From: Nitrospirota bacterium
GTDB lineage: Bacteria > Nitrospirota > Leptospirillia > Leptospirillales > Leptospirillaceae
Reading direction: 5' to 3'
DNA length: 59,150 nucleotides
Assembly: GCA_021826965.1 (NCBI GenBank)
Contig: JAKAYA010000010.1
Location: 1-59,150, forward strand
Shown here: piece by piece, positions 16,733-26,360 of the stretch
How the letters are laid out: each line of letters begins with the position of its first letter
How positions within the stretch are numbered: the stretch's first letter is position 1
Position numbers and translations under genes: made by a program
The notes under the pieces: generated by a model
What the model was told of the DNA's origin: nothing
The model's database searches: none
Seen by the model: only the letters and a program-made list of their open reading frames with translations

Positions 16733-17827
16733 TCAGGCGATACCGGATCCCAGAACGGATGGCTCATAATCCCTTGTACGGACAACTTCGCCAGGGCGTA
16801 CCGGAAGAACAAGTGTCACACGTCCGGAGGACGCCTTCTTGTCGGTTTTGAGAAAACGCTCAAGACGGTCGAAAGAAATTCCTGACGGCCACCGATCCGG
16901 AAGACATGCCCTTTTCAAATACGCCCGGATCACTTCTTCCGTTTCTTCCCCAGTGATTCCCAAAGCCCTTGCGACGCGGGCAGCCGCAATCATCCCCAAC
17001 CCGACAGCTTCCCCGTGGAGAATGCCCTCGTACCCCATTGCCCCTTCGAGGGCATGGCCGAACGTATGACCAAAGTTCAGATTCATCCGGACGCCGGATT
17101 CCCGTTCATCCTCGGAAACGATCCGCGCCTTGTGCGAAGCACAGAGAAAAATGGTTTCCTCCCACACATCCCGGTCGAAGCGTTCCCCGGAAAGAATTTC
17201 CAGGTTTCCGTCCAGAAACCGGAGAAGCTCCCGGTTACCGATCAGGGCGTACTTGATAACTTCTCCAAGTCCCGAACGCCGTTCCCGGAGAGGCAACGTT
17301 TCCAGAAAGGACGGATCGATCCACACCGACTGAGGTGGATAGAAGGAGCCGATCAGGTTCTTTCCCTCGGGGTGATCGACGCCGGTCTTGCCTCCGATGG
17401 ACGAATCCACCTGCCCGACAACCGTGGTCGGGACATGGATCAGGGGAACTCCTCGAAGAAGAATAGATGCGACGAACCCGCCCATGTCTCCGACAACCCC
17501 TCCCCCCAAGGCGAGAACAGGGTCCTGACGCTCCCACTTCAAAGACAACAGGCGATCCAGACACTCCCGGACGGAATCCAGCGTCTTGTAGGATTCGCCA
17601 TCGGAAAAATCGAATCCCGCCACGGAAAATCCCCGAGCTGCCAGCGATGCCGAAAACGCGTTTCCGTGCAGATTCCGAACCGTCACATTCGAAATCAGGG
17701 CAACTTTTCGGGTGACCGGGAAACCCATTTCGACAAGCCAGCCCGGAATCTCGTCTTTTATCCGGTTTCCAACACGAATCCTGTATGGCCCCGAATGAGA
17801 TGAAACCATTATCTCACGAAACTTCAC
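16733..17827 (-). CDS. aroB: 3-dehydroquinate synthase
   Basis: 364 residues. It converts DAHP to 3-dehydroquinate, the second step of the shikimate pathway, using NAD and a metal. Seen motifs: GGGVVGDMGGFVASILLRG, PTTVVGQVDSSIGGKTGVDH, LGEVIKYALIG, and NLNFGHTFGHALE with metal-binding histidines. GTG at 17827 has GGAAAGGG 8 bases upstream and is preferred over ATG at 17809. It follows aroK by 37 bases in an aroC-aroK-aroB order. Confidence 0.95.
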   Translation of the reverse strand: MKFREIMVSSHSGPYRIRVGNRIKDEIPGWLVEMGFPVTRKVALISNVTVRNLHGNAFSASLAARGFSVAGFDFSDGESYKTLDSVRECLDRLLSLKWERQDPVLALGGGVVGDMGGFVASILLRGVPLIHVPTTVVGQVDSSIGGKTGVDHPEGKNLIGSFYPPQSVWIDPSFLETLPLRERRSGLGEVIKYALIGNRELLRFLDGNLEILSGERFDRDVWEETIFLCASHKARIVSEDERESGVRMNLNFGHTFGHALEGAMGYEGILHGEAVGLGMIAAARVARALGITGEETEEVIRAYLKRACLPDRWPSGISFDRLERFLKTDKKASSGRVTLVLPVRPGEVVRTRDYEPSVLGSGIA

Positions 17828-17864
17828 AAAAATGACCCTTTCCTCTTTCTCCCGAAGAGATCCC

Positions 17865-18416
17865 TCACAATCGGGTCTCCTCTTCAAGACAGCGCTGGAT
17901 CATCTGGACAACCTGGAGAATCCCGAAACCGTCCGCATCAATGACATGATGTGCGACGTCCAGATAAAGAGGATCACGCTGTTCCATCACCAGGCGGACT
18001 TCTTCTTCGAGAGAAACTTCCTGAATGAGCCGCGGACGGGATCCCCAGGAATTCTGGAGCCTTGGGATCAGAGTTTCGGGGCGGAGGCGGATATAAAATA
18101 CCCGTCCGACCTCCTGCAGACAGTGTCGATTTTCGGAGCGGAGAACGATCCCTCCTCCTGTCGAAATCACACCTCTGGGCAATCCCGGAAGACTTTTCAC
18201 AACAAGGCTCTCGACATCCCGAAAAGTGTCCTCTCCTTCCCTGGCCCAGAACGACGGAATGGACTCTCCGAGCCGTTCCTCCACCAGTCGATCCGTGTCA
18301 TAAAAAGGAAGATCAAGAGTCCGGGCCAGAGCGTGACCGATTGTCGTCTTTCCGGCTCCGCGTGCTCCGACGAGAAGGATCGAAGAGGCCTGTCCAAGGT
18401 CAGCACCGACGCTCAT
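17865..18416 (-). CDS. aroK: Shikimate kinase
   Basis: 183 residues. It phosphorylates shikimate at the 3-position. The P-loop GARGAGKT is at residues 17-24, DTDRLVEERLG is the DxD metal/shikimate motif, and STGGGIVLR is the Walker B region GGG motif. RDPLY is the adenine-side motif. Its ATG at 18416 lies 17 bases inside the end of aroC, so the two are translationally coupled. Confidence 0.94.
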   Translation of the reverse strand: MSVGADLGQASSILLVGARGAGKTTIGHALARTLDLPFYDTDRLVEERLGESIPSFWAREGEDTFRDVESLVVKSLPGLPRGVISTGGGIVLRSENRHCLQEVGRVFYIRLRPETLIPRLQNSWGSRPRLIQEVSLEEEVRLVMEQRDPLYLDVAHHVIDADGFGILQVVQMIQRCLEEETRL

Positions 18417-19611
18417 CGTTCCCCGTGATGCTTTCCCATTCCTGCTTCAGTCCGACCGTTGCCCGGAAATGTCCCAAAACTTCTTCGACGGAATCCCCTC
18501 CGAATTTTTCCGAAGCAGCTCCCGCCAGAGTCAGACACACCATCGCCTCCCCCACAACGGAGGCCGCCGGAACTGCACAAATGTCCGAACGTTCAACACT
18601 GGCGGGAGAAGGCTCCCCACTGCGAATATCCACCGACGGCAGAGGAGAATAGAGTGTCGAAATCGGTTTCATTGCGGCCCGCACCCAAAGGGGCTGTCCG
18701 TTTGTCACCCCACCCTCCAAGCCTCCGGCATGATTTCTGGTCCTTTCAAGACTTCCATGCGCGCGTCCGGGAACAAAGGGATCGTGAACAGCCGAACCGG
18801 GTCTGCGGGCCGCCTCGAATCCCAGTCCGGCCTCGACGCCCTTGATCGCCTGAATACTCATCAACGCGCGCGCCATTTCGCCATCGAGCCTCCTGTCCCA
18901 CTGGACATAGCTCCCGAGACCTACGGGAAGGGGCGACGTCCGGACCTCAAAAATACCTCCCAGGGTATCTCCAGCCTTTTTTGCCGCCCGGATTGCTTCG
19001 ATCATTTCCTTTTCCCGTTCGGAAACCGGACAGAACACTTCCGAGCGCAGGACTTTTTCCCGAAGCTCCTCCATCGGCATACCCAACGGGGGCAATTCCG
19101 ATTCGGGAATCTCGAACGCCCCAATCCGCAGAACGAAAGAAGCGACCTCTATTCCAAAGAGTCGGAGATACTGACGCGCAATTCCTCCGAGAGCGACGCG
19201 AGTCGCCGTTTCACGGGCGCTGGCCCGTTCCAGAACGTTTCGAAGATCCCTGTGAAAATACTTGACGGCTCCCGCATAATCCGCATGTCCTGGTCGAGGT
19301 GTGAAAACTCCCCGGCCCGGTGCTCCCGAGCGGGGAGCCGGATCCATATCCTCTTCCCAGTTGCGGAAATCCCGGTTTTCGATGAAAACCGTAATCGGGG
19401 ACCCCAGGGTTTTCCCCCGACGAACCCCGGACAGGAAACGAACGTCATCCGATTCGATCTTCATCCGCCCGCCCCGACCATAGCCCATTTTTCGCCGAAG
19501 CATGTCGTTCGCCAGCATATCTGCCGACAGGTCCATCCCTGCAGGCAGTCCTTCGATGATCCCGACCAGGGCCGGACCATGAGATTCGCCGGCTGTCACA
19601 AAACGTATCAT
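18400..19611 (-). CDS. aroC: Chorismate synthase
   Basis: 403 residues. It makes chorismate from EPSP with reduced FMN. All three chorismate synthase signatures are visible: TAGESHGPALVGIIEGLPAG at the N-terminus, ERASARETATRVALG in the middle, and HDPFVPGRAHGSLERTRNHAGGLEGG-type sequence late, here split by normal spacing. The ATG at 19611 has AGGGGA upstream. It heads the aroC-aroK-aroB set; chorismate then feeds aromatic amino acids, folate and quinones. Confidence 0.95.
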   Translation of the reverse strand: MIRFVTAGESHGPALVGIIEGLPAGMDLSADMLANDMLRRKMGYGRGGRMKIESDDVRFLSGVRRGKTLGSPITVFIENRDFRNWEEDMDPAPRSGAPGRGVFTPRPGHADYAGAVKYFHRDLRNVLERASARETATRVALGGIARQYLRLFGIEVASFVLRIGAFEIPESELPPLGMPMEELREKVLRSEVFCPVSEREKEMIEAIRAAKKAGDTLGGIFEVRTSPLPVGLGSYVQWDRRLDGEMARALMSIQAIKGVEAGLGFEAARRPGSAVHDPFVPGRAHGSLERTRNHAGGLEGGVTNGQPLWVRAAMKPISTLYSPLPSVDIRSGEPSPASVERSDICAVPAASVVGEAMVCLTLAGAASEKFGGDSVEEVLGHFRATVGLKQEWESITGNDERRC

Positions 19612-19649
19612 GAAATCCCCTGAGCTCTTGCTGTTTTTGTCGAAGGCCT

Positions 19650-20213
19650 TTAAGGCATCATGGGCATCATGGGCATCCCGCCACCGCCGCCAGCCCCTTC
19701 ATGCGACGCGGTCGCCGCACCCCGGATCTTTTTCTTCTTTCGAGGCATCAAATGCAAGGTCACTCCCAGGAGGGACTGAAAATCTGCTCCCAGGTAGGCC
19801 GTTTCCTGAACGCGGATCCCTCCGGCCGGAACATACGCCACGTCTTCGATCTTCGCATGATCCAGAAAACGGTGAATCCGTTTCATCACAACAGGTTTCT
19901 GGTCAATCGCTTCCCCCACCGTTTCCTGATCGGTCAGATGCAGTTTCCGGATCTGTTGCAGAAGAATCTGTTCGGCCTGTTGTCGGGCCTGCAGGTAGGC
20001 ATCCAGTCTCTTGTTACCGTCAAAAGGATTTCCCGCGATTTTCGAGAGGGTGTCCGCCCGGATGACCTTTCCCGACCAGGGGAGCTCGTAAGAATAAATG
20101 GGTTTTTTCTTGGGTGCCGTCTCACAACCCGGAAATGCCAGAAGCGCCAGCAGAACCCATCCGGACAGAAGCAGTTTTCTCCCGGCCGATCCCATGTTCC
20201 TCTTATATCTCAT
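19650..20213 (-). CDS. Lipoprotein with Met/Pro tail
   Basis: 187 residues. The signal sequence ends in a lipobox (LLAFPGCE, Cys about 30). The mature region is helical and Gln/Arg-rich (RLDAYLQARQQAEQILLQQI), then beta-rich, with a C-terminal Lys patch (PRKKKKIRG) and a low-complexity tail GGGGGMPMMPMMP written by a repeated GGCATCATG (plus-strand reading). I recognise no family. ATG at 20213 is the longest start; ATG at 20195 behind AAGAGG is equally possible. It lies 22 bases after rapZ and before aroC. Confidence 0.7.
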   Translation of the reverse strand: MRYKRNMGSAGRKLLLSGWVLLALLAFPGCETAPKKKPIYSYELPWSGKVIRADTLSKIAGNPFDGNKRLDAYLQARQQAEQILLQQIRKLHLTDQETVGEAIDQKPVVMKRIHRFLDHAKIEDVAYVPAGGIRVQETAYLGADFQSLLGVTLHLMPRKKKKIRGAATASHEGAGGGGGMPMMPMMP

Positions 20214-20235
20214 ATCCAGTCCACGCCCCCATGCA

Positions 20236-21102
20236 TTATTTTTCGATATCCCGATGAATCACCCGGATTTCATATCCCCGGGAGACAAAACGGTTTTTCA
20301 GGATTTCTGTGATGGCCACGGAACGATGGCGCCCGCCAGTGCAACCGATACCGATGGTCAAGAAGCTCCTCCCCTCCTCCACATATTGAGGAAGAAGATA
20401 AGAAAGATACTCTTCCGTCTGCCGGACGAATCCTTCCCCGCCTTGAGACGACACCATATCCCGCACCGGGGTGTCCAGACCCGTCAACGGTTTCAGATCC
20501 GGCACATAATTGGGGTTTGGCAAGAATCGGACATCCAGCACCAGGTCGCAATCGATGGGAAGCCCGTATTTGAAACCGAAGGACATCAGGAACAGCTTGA
20601 ACTGTTCCTCCTTCTCTCCTTTTCCGTAATACTTCTTGAGGATGGACTTGAGCTCGGAGACCTTCAGATCTGTCGTTGCGACGATCCGGTCCGCCCGTTC
20701 CCGAAGCTTGGACAGCTTCTCCCGTTCCTCCCGGATGGCTTCGATCACCGCCGCACCCTCCCCCCTCAAAAGAGGGTGCGGGCGACGCGTCTCTGAAAAG
20801 CGCCGTACAAGCTCGTTGTCGTCGGCATCGAGGAAAACAAGCTCCACGTTCGCATGTTCCGAACGAAATTCATCGAAAAAACGCAGGAACAGGTCCAGGA
20901 ATTCCCGTTCCCGGATATCCACCCCGATCGCGACGTGCGACATTTCCGGAACGTGATGCGTGACCAGATCCGAAAAGGTCGGCAACAAGGGGGGTGGCAG
21001 ATTATCGACACAAAAATAGCCCAGATCCTCCAAAGCCCGGATCGCATGACTTTTTCCCGCGCCCGAAAGACCGCTGACGAAAAGGATCCGGGTTCTTGCC
21101 AC
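20236..21102 (-). CDS. rapZ: RNase adapter / nucleotide-binding protein RapZ
   Basis: 288 residues. The N-terminal P-loop GLSGAGKS is at residues 11-18, with FCVDNLPPPLLP and LFLDADD-type sequence after it. The C-terminal domain has FKYGLPIDCDLVLDVRFLPNP and IGIGCTGGRHRSVAI, the RapZ/YvcJ hallmark. In E. coli RapZ binds sRNA and guides RNase E to control glucosamine-6-phosphate synthase; elsewhere it is linked to cell-wall precursors. GTG at 21102 has AGGGGA 8 bases upstream. It follows hpf and rpoN, the classic gene order. Confidence 0.94.
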   Translation of the reverse strand: MARTRILFVSGLSGAGKSHAIRALEDLGYFCVDNLPPPLLPTFSDLVTHHVPEMSHVAIGVDIREREFLDLFLRFFDEFRSEHANVELVFLDADDNELVRRFSETRRPHPLLRGEGAAVIEAIREEREKLSKLRERADRIVATTDLKVSELKSILKKYYGKGEKEEQFKLFLMSFGFKYGLPIDCDLVLDVRFLPNPNYVPDLKPLTGLDTPVRDMVSSQGGEGFVRQTEEYLSYLLPQYVEEGRSFLTIGIGCTGGRHRSVAITEILKNRFVSRGYEIRVIHRDIEK

Positions 21103-21126
21103 GTCAGACGTCCCCTCCCTCCGTCA

Positions 21127-21657
21127 TCATTCGGGCTGAATCTGGCCCAGACTTCCATCGCGGCGGCGATAGAGAACGCGCAGTGTTTCGGAGACCGGAT
21201 CCGTATACAGGAAAAAATCCTTGTCCAGAAGCTCCATCTGGAGAATGGCGTCGTCGAGGGACATGGGCTTGACCGGAAAACGCTTCGTCTTCACCAGAGA
21301 TGGCAAGGGTTTTTCATTTTCGACCAGGTTGTTATCCATGTTCGTTTTGACAGACTGGCCGTTCGAAGCATGCCCATGACGGATTTTTTCCTTGAAGCGC
21401 ACCAGCTGCCTGTCCAGCTTGTCGACAGCAAGATCCAGGGAGGCATAAAGGTCGTTCGTCACCGATTCGGCGTGAATCAGACGCCCGTTGGCATGAAGTG
21501 TCACCTCCACTTTCTGGCGAAATTTTTCCACACCCAGGACGACATCGGCTCGGCAGTTTTCAGGAGCTACCCGGTCCAGAAGTTCCATTTTTTCCTGGAC
21601 CTTTGAGCGAATCGCTTCGGTAATCTCCATGTGTCTTCCCGTCAAGGCAATGTCCAT
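21127..21657 (-). CDS. hpf: Ribosome hibernation promoting factor, long form
   Basis: 176 residues. ATG at 21657 has GGAGGAGACGG upstream and gives the canonical start MDIALTGRHMEIT. The N-terminal ribosome-binding domain (about 1-95) is joined by a linker to a C-terminal dimerisation domain (about 118-174: KRFPVKPMSLDDAILQMELL, FFLYTDPVSETLRVLYRR). Long HPF alone forms inactive 100S ribosome dimers in stationary phase. It lies 46 bases after rpoN. Confidence 0.94.
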   Translation of the reverse strand: MDIALTGRHMEITEAIRSKVQEKMELLDRVAPENCRADVVLGVEKFRQKVEVTLHANGRLIHAESVTNDLYASLDLAVDKLDRQLVRFKEKIRHGHASNGQSVKTNMDNNLVENEKPLPSLVKTKRFPVKPMSLDDAILQMELLDKDFFLYTDPVSETLRVLYRRRDGSLGQIQPE

Positions 21658-21702
21658 GTTTCCGTCTCCTCCTAAAATTGACAAGCGTGATCGTTTGACT
21701 CT

Positions 21703-23163
21703 TCAGACCACGCGTTCCTGTTTGCGTTTGTTGACCGGCGGGATATCGAGTTCCATACGATACTTGGCGACCGTCCTGCGAGCAATGACGATCCCTTCCT
21801 TTCCCAGCCGATTCATGATTTCCTGATCCGTCAGAGGAGATTCTTTCGACTCCTCCCGGACCATGTCGCGGATTTTCTCCCGGACACTGACTGAAGAATG
21901 TTCGGCCCCGGACTGGGACGGCAATCCTCCTGAGAAAAAGAACTTCAGCTCCACGATGCCGAACGGGGTTTCGGCGTATTTCTGATTCGTGACACGCGAA
22001 ATCGTCGATTCATGAAGACCCAGATCCATGGCGATCGTTTTCAGAACAAGAGGTCTCAGAGCGAGGGGTCCCCGTCGAAAAAAATCTTCCTGGTGACGAA
22101 GGATAGCCTCGGATACCCGCAATATGGTCTTCTTTCTCTGCTCGATCGATTTCAGGAACCACATCGCAGAGCGAAGCTTTTCTTCAATATACTCCCGCGT
22201 CTTATCCTTTTTTTCCATGGTCTTCAGGAGAGACCTGTAGGCGGCTTGGATCCTCAGACGCGGGACACCCTCTTCGTTCAGAACCGCCCGGATCTCTCCA
22301 TTCCCCGCATCGTAAAATCGGACGTCGGGAGAAATCGGGGTGGCCATGTCCCGGAAATAGGGGCGGCCTGGTTTCGGTTCGAGTTTTCGGATGATCTGAG
22401 ATGCCGTCTGGATGTCTTCCAGGGGGACAGAGAGGGTTTTGGCAATTCCCTTGTACTTCATCTCCATGAAAGCGTCCATGTGGCTATCCAGAATCGACCA
22501 GACGACTGTCTTTTCGAGTTGAAGGAGACGGGCCTGGATCATCAGGCATTCTCTCAGATTCCGGGCACCGACACCCGGTGGATCGCATTCCTGGATCCAG
22601 GAAAGAACCCGCGAAAACGATTCCGGATCTCGACGAAGATTTTCCGGCACCTCTTCTTCCGTCACGACGAGATATCCGTCCTCGTTGATGTTTCCGATCA
22701 GAAAATGAGCCAGTTCCTTTTCATCAGGCCGCATCTCCCTGAACGAGATCTGCCAGACAAGATGGTCTTCCAGAGTAGTCGGGGCAGCCAAGATCTTCTC
22801 GTAGGAAAAATCACTTTCCGGATCTTCCCGGATCGAGCGTTCTTCCTGGTAAAGTCCCGAATCGTCCATATCCTCATGGAGAGAGTAATCCCAGCTCAAT
22901 AACGGATCCGGGACGACTCCGTCCTCCGGAACCGTTTCACGATCCTCTCCGTCCGACGGTGGCGTGTCGATAGTACCTTCCGGTGTCGGTTCCTCCCAGT
23001 CGTTATCCTCTTCCAGTTCCAGAAGCGGGTTGGTCTGGGTTTCCTGCAGAATTTCCTCTCTCAGGTCCAGCTTGGCAAGCATCAACAAGTGGATGGCCTG
23101 CTGGAGCTGGGGCGTCATCACCATCTTCTGGCCGAGCTTGATTTCCAGACGTTGGCGAATCAA
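21703..23163 (-). CDS. rpoN: RNA polymerase sigma-54 factor
   Basis: 486 residues. The Gln/Leu-rich activator-contact region I is at the N-terminus ([20 protein letters not shown]), then an acidic region II (about 50-105), the core-binding domain, and the DNA-binding end with the RpoN box seen as [15 protein letters not shown]. It recognises -24/-12 promoters and needs AAA+ activators, none of which is in the window. The start is TTG at 23163 with GGAGGAG before it and a 4-base overlap with the lptB stop. Confidence 0.96.
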   Translation of the reverse strand: MIRQRLEIKLGQKMVMTPQLQQAIHLLMLAKLDLREEILQETQTNPLLELEEDNDWEEPTPEGTIDTPPSDGEDRETVPEDGVVPDPLLSWDYSLHEDMDDSGLYQEERSIREDPESDFSYEKILAAPTTLEDHLVWQISFREMRPDEKELAHFLIGNINEDGYLVVTEEEVPENLRRDPESFSRVLSWIQECDPPGVGARNLRECLMIQARLLQLEKTVVWSILDSHMDAFMEMKYKGIAKTLSVPLEDIQTASQIIRKLEPKPGRPYFRDMATPISPDVRFYDAGNGEIRAVLNEEGVPRLRIQAAYRSLLKTMEKKDKTREYIEEKLRSAMWFLKSIEQRKKTILRVSEAILRHQEDFFRRGPLALRPLVLKTIAMDLGLHESTISRVTNQKYAETPFGIVELKFFFSGGLPSQSGAEHSSVSVREKIRDMVREESKESPLTDQEIMNRLGKEGIVIARRTVAKYRMELDIPPVNKRKQERVV

Positions 23164-23906
23164 ATCTCCTCCTCCATGACAGCCGAATTGAGCGTAAATT
23201 TCTCCCCCAGATAAAAGGCCCGCGCTTTGGGGCTGGAAGCAATCTTCCGGGGCGTTCCTTCTTCCAGAATTTTCCCCTGATTGATGACATAGGCCCGATC
23301 GGTAATCTCGAGGGTTTCCCGAACATTGTGATCGGTGATAAGAACTCCGATGTTGCTCTGACGAAGCTGGGCGATGATCTTCTGGATCTCGATTACCGCG
23401 ATCGGATCGACCCCGGCGAACGGTTCGTCCAGCAGGATGTATCGGGGTTTCGTCGCAAGTGCCCTCGACACTTCCACCCGTCGTCTTTCTCCACCGGACA
23501 AAGTATAGGCCTTGTTTTTTGCGAGATGAGCGATATTCAGTTCTTCCAGAAGTCTTTCGAGACGCTCCTGACGCTCTTCGCGAGAAAGGTCCATGTATTC
23601 GAGGACGGCCAGGATATTTTCCTCCACGGTCAACTTGCGAAAGATCGACGACTCCTGGGGAAGATAGCTGATTCCCGTCCGTGCCCGGACATGCATCGGA
23701 TACCGGGATATGTCATGGTCATCCATCAGGATCTGGCCCCCATCGGGCCGAACGAGTCCGACAATCATGTAGAATGTCGTTGTTTTCCCTGCCCCGTTCG
23801 GCCCGAGGAGACCCACGACTTCTCCCTGGTTCACGCTGATACTGACCCCGTCCACCACCCACCTTTTCCGGTAGTTTTTTCGAAGATCCTGAACCTCAAT
23901 GGACAT
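23160..23906 (-). CDS. lptB: LPS export ABC transporter ATPase LptB
   Basis: 248 residues. Walker A GPNGAGKT is at about 35-42, the Q-loop in [12 protein letters not shown], the signature LSGGERRR, Walker [14 protein letters not shown] and the switch His in LITDHNV. The DEPFAGVDP and LGEKF patterns are typical of LptB. It powers extraction of LPS from the inner membrane with LptFG (not in window). It follows lptA by 4 bases. Confidence 0.95.
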   Translation of the reverse strand: MSIEVQDLRKNYRKRWVVDGVSISVNQGEVVGLLGPNGAGKTTTFYMIVGLVRPDGGQILMDDHDISRYPMHVRARTGISYLPQESSIFRKLTVEENILAVLEYMDLSREERQERLERLLEELNIAHLAKNKAYTLSGGERRRVEVSRALATKPRYILLDEPFAGVDPIAVIEIQKIIAQLRQSNIGVLITDHNVRETLEITDRAYVINQGKILEEGTPRKIASSPKARAFYLGEKFTLNSAVMEEEI

Positions 23907-23910
23907 CCGG

Positions 23911-24534
23911 TCAGCCCTTTCCTCTGGGTTGGGGGGACTTCACTTCTGGCTTTTGCTCCTTTTTCCCCTTTTTTCCCGACGGATGAAGCAGCATCAGGCT
24001 GTGGCCCTGCACAAGACTTTTGTCGATCCGGGTAAAAAACGTGATTTTCTCTCCCGATATGCGATCGCCGTTTTGAATGACAACAGGAAGGCGGGTCAGG
24101 ACAAAAAAATGACCTCGGGCAACATAGACCGCTTTTCCCGCATAAGCGACCCGATTGCCTTTTTTGATATACACGTGGCCTGTCGCAATCATAGTCTGGA
24201 TCTTCTGGGACTTCTGACGGGCGTGCATATTGTCCATCAAAGTCGCTCCCCTGGCCGGAGGAACAAAAAAGACATCCAGGTTGTCCGACTTCAGAATCAG
24301 ATTTTTTTTCACGAGATGAACATGACCGACAAAATGAATTTCGTTCTGGATGTTCTCAGCCAGCATCTTGTCGGCATTGATCACCGTCGGAACCGAAGGG
24401 GCCCCCCAGGCACTCCGGCAGAACGAAATCGACAAAACCCAAAAAAGGAGGACGCCCGCATTTGCCCGGAACAACAGCCACAAAGGATTTTTTCCGGGAT
24501 GAAATCCACGGCGCGAAGAGACAATCCGGCTCAT
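23911..24534 (-). CDS. lptA: LPS transport periplasmic protein LptA
   Basis: 207 residues. ATG at 24534, 7 bases after the lptC stop, opens a signal sequence (cleavage near CRSAWG). The OstA fold follows (about 55-175): [40 protein letters not shown], and a charged tail. LptA bridges the periplasm as a beta-jellyroll filament. The ribosome site is weak; an ATG at 24561 would overlap lptC. Confidence 0.88.
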   Translation of the reverse strand: MSRIVSSRRGFHPGKNPLWLLFRANAGVLLFWVLSISFCRSAWGAPSVPTVINADKMLAENIQNEIHFVGHVHLVKKNLILKSDNLDVFFVPPARGATLMDNMHARQKSQKIQTMIATGHVYIKKGNRVAYAGKAVYVARGHFFVLTRLPVVIQNGDRISGEKITFFTRIDKSLVQGHSLMLLHPSGKKGKKEQKPEVKSPQPRGKG

Positions 24535-24541
24535 CGTAAAG

Positions 24542-25129
24542 TCAATTGGCAAAGACGGCACGCACGTTTCGGTCGATTCGAAACCTCTGATTGCGGGGAA
24601 CCGATTGCAATCCTTGTCCCTGGATGATCATGTTGGGCCCCAGTATAATCACATGACCGTCCGTGCGAATTTCATCTTGCCGGTCCGCATAATTGAGGTG
24701 GGATGAAATCACCGTTAATCCATTGGAAAATCGGGCTGAAACCGGACGCGTCACTTCTTCCACGTAAAATCGGTGTCGGACCTGATCGATAACCCCTTTC
24801 TCCCCCGTGACAACCAGCCTGAGGTCCCGGCGAACGCGAATCCGGGCCTTCAGATCCCAGATCTTTGCCCGGGACTCATCCTTGCCCAGAGACGCCCGGT
24901 CGGCATCGACAAACCATTTCGTCTTCCCGTCAACTGTCCTGGAGTAGTGGAAATGCCGGATCAAAATTTCTGCCTCCGGCAGCGGGTGACTGTCGACCGG
25001 TACCTTCCCTCGTTGCTGGAGATGCCTGTGGGCAATGAACCCCATGTAGAAAAGCGTCAGGAGAATCGGAACAGCAGAAACCCCCAGAACAAAAAACCGG
25101 CTTCGGAGGAGTCGCTCACCTCTCTTCAC
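24542..25129 (-). CDS. lptC: LPS export system protein LptC
   Basis: 195 residues. One N-terminal membrane helix (about 11-33), then the LptC/OstA-like periplasmic domain: ADRASLGKDESRAKIWDLKA, VTGEKGVIDQVRHRFYVEE, LNYADRQDEIRTDGHVIILG. It hands LPS from LptBFG to LptA. The start is GTG at 25129, with no strong ribosome site. It starts 77 bases after mdh and is followed closely by lptA and lptB. Confidence 0.9.
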   Translation of the reverse strand: MKRGERLLRSRFFVLGVSAVPILLTLFYMGFIAHRHLQQRGKVPVDSHPLPEAEILIRHFHYSRTVDGKTKWFVDADRASLGKDESRAKIWDLKARIRVRRDLRLVVTGEKGVIDQVRHRFYVEEVTRPVSARFSNGLTVISSHLNYADRQDEIRTDGHVIILGPNMIIQGQGLQSVPRNQRFRIDRNVRAVFAN

Positions 25130-25206
25130 GGTCGTCCCGGAATCACCGGAAGGGATCCGGCGAGAAAGGCGGTCACCGATAGAGAGTCCCGCCGGATCAT
25201 CCTCGG

Positions 25207-26169
25207 TCAGGAACGTCCCAGGTCGGGAAACAGTCTTTCAATCGTGCTGATCCCCTGACGGATGGACTGCGTGGACCGGTGAAAGGCCTCTTCCTCTTCG
25301 GTCGACAGAGGAAGAGGAACGATCTTTTCCAGCCCAACGTTGCCGATCTGGACCGGTACGCCGGAAAAAACACCCTTGACGCCGTACTCTCCTTCCAGAT
25401 ATACCGAACTGGGAATCACCCGGTGCCGGTCATGAAGGATCGATTCGATCATCGAGTAAATGGCGGCTGCCGGAGCGAAATAGGCCGACGAATCCTTCAT
25501 GAGCCGAACGATTTCTCCGCCGCCGTCCCTCGTCCGGTCTACCAGTTGTTGAAGAACCTGCGGCTCGAGCGCTTTTTTCAGGGACACACCGGCAATCGTC
25601 GAAAACTCCAGAAGTGGGACCATGTCGTCCCCGTGCCCGCCCATCACCATCGTCTGGATATTCGATACCGACGTGTTCGTGACTTCGGAAACAAAATAGG
25701 CAAAACGGGATGAGTCCAGCGCGCCACCCATACCAATCACCCGTTCACGGGGGAACCCGGTCACCTTCCAGAGCATGTAGGCCATCAGGTCCATGGGATT
25801 CGTGACCATGATCACCACAGACTCCGGAGCATGTTTCCGGATCTTGCCCGCGACCTCGATCATGATATCCCCGTTCTTGTGCAGGAGATCTTCCCGGGTC
25901 ATCCCCGGTTTCCTCGAGAATCCGGCGGTAACGACAACAACAGAAGACCCTTCGATCGTTTCATAGTTTCCGGATCCGACGATCCGCGTATCAAATCCCA
26001 GCAAAGGTCCCGACTCCAGGATATCCAGGGCCTTTCCCTGGGCCATGCCTTCGCGCACGTCCAGAATGACAACATCCGCCAGCCCGTTCTCGACGATCTT
26101 CTGGGCTGTGGTTGCGCCCACGTTTCCGGCTCCGACAATGGAGACTTTTCTTCTTTTCCTTGGGCGCAA
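25207..26169 (-). CDS. mdh: Malate dehydrogenase
   Basis: 320 residues of the LDH-like malate dehydrogenase group. The NAD-binding GAGNVGATTA is at about 13-22, substrate Arg residues are in GFSRKPGMTREDLL, TNPMDLMAYM is present, and the catalytic His is in MVMGGHGDDMVP. The Arg in the SRKPG loop, rather than Gln, favours malate over lactate. The start is TTG at 26169 with GGAGG 6 bases upstream. It heads the long lpt-rpoN-aro gene run, with 190 bases of non-coding DNA in front. Confidence 0.94.
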   Translation of the reverse strand: MRPRKRRKVSIVGAGNVGATTAQKIVENGLADVVILDVREGMAQGKALDILESGPLLGFDTRIVGSGNYETIEGSSVVVVTAGFSRKPGMTREDLLHKNGDIMIEVAGKIRKHAPESVVIMVTNPMDLMAYMLWKVTGFPRERVIGMGGALDSSRFAYFVSEVTNTSVSNIQTMVMGGHGDDMVPLLEFSTIAGVSLKKALEPQVLQQLVDRTRDGGGEIVRLMKDSSAYFAPAAAIYSMIESILHDRHRVIPSSVYLEGEYGVKGVFSGVPVQIGNVGLEKIVPLPLSTEEEEAFHRSTQSIRQGISTIERLFPDLGRS

Positions 26170-26360
26170 TGGACACCTCCTTTCCCGGTTCTCCGGGCAT
26201 CCGGATTTATCGCAGATGCCCCGTCCTTTCTTATTTCCGTATACCTCTGACGATTTTTATCCGTTCGCCGATTGCCAGAAATGTTAGTGCAACGGGGAAA
26301 AAAAGACAAGAGAACACCTAGACAGGCACTAAGTTTGCATAAGGTTTTGGAAAGAGCAGA

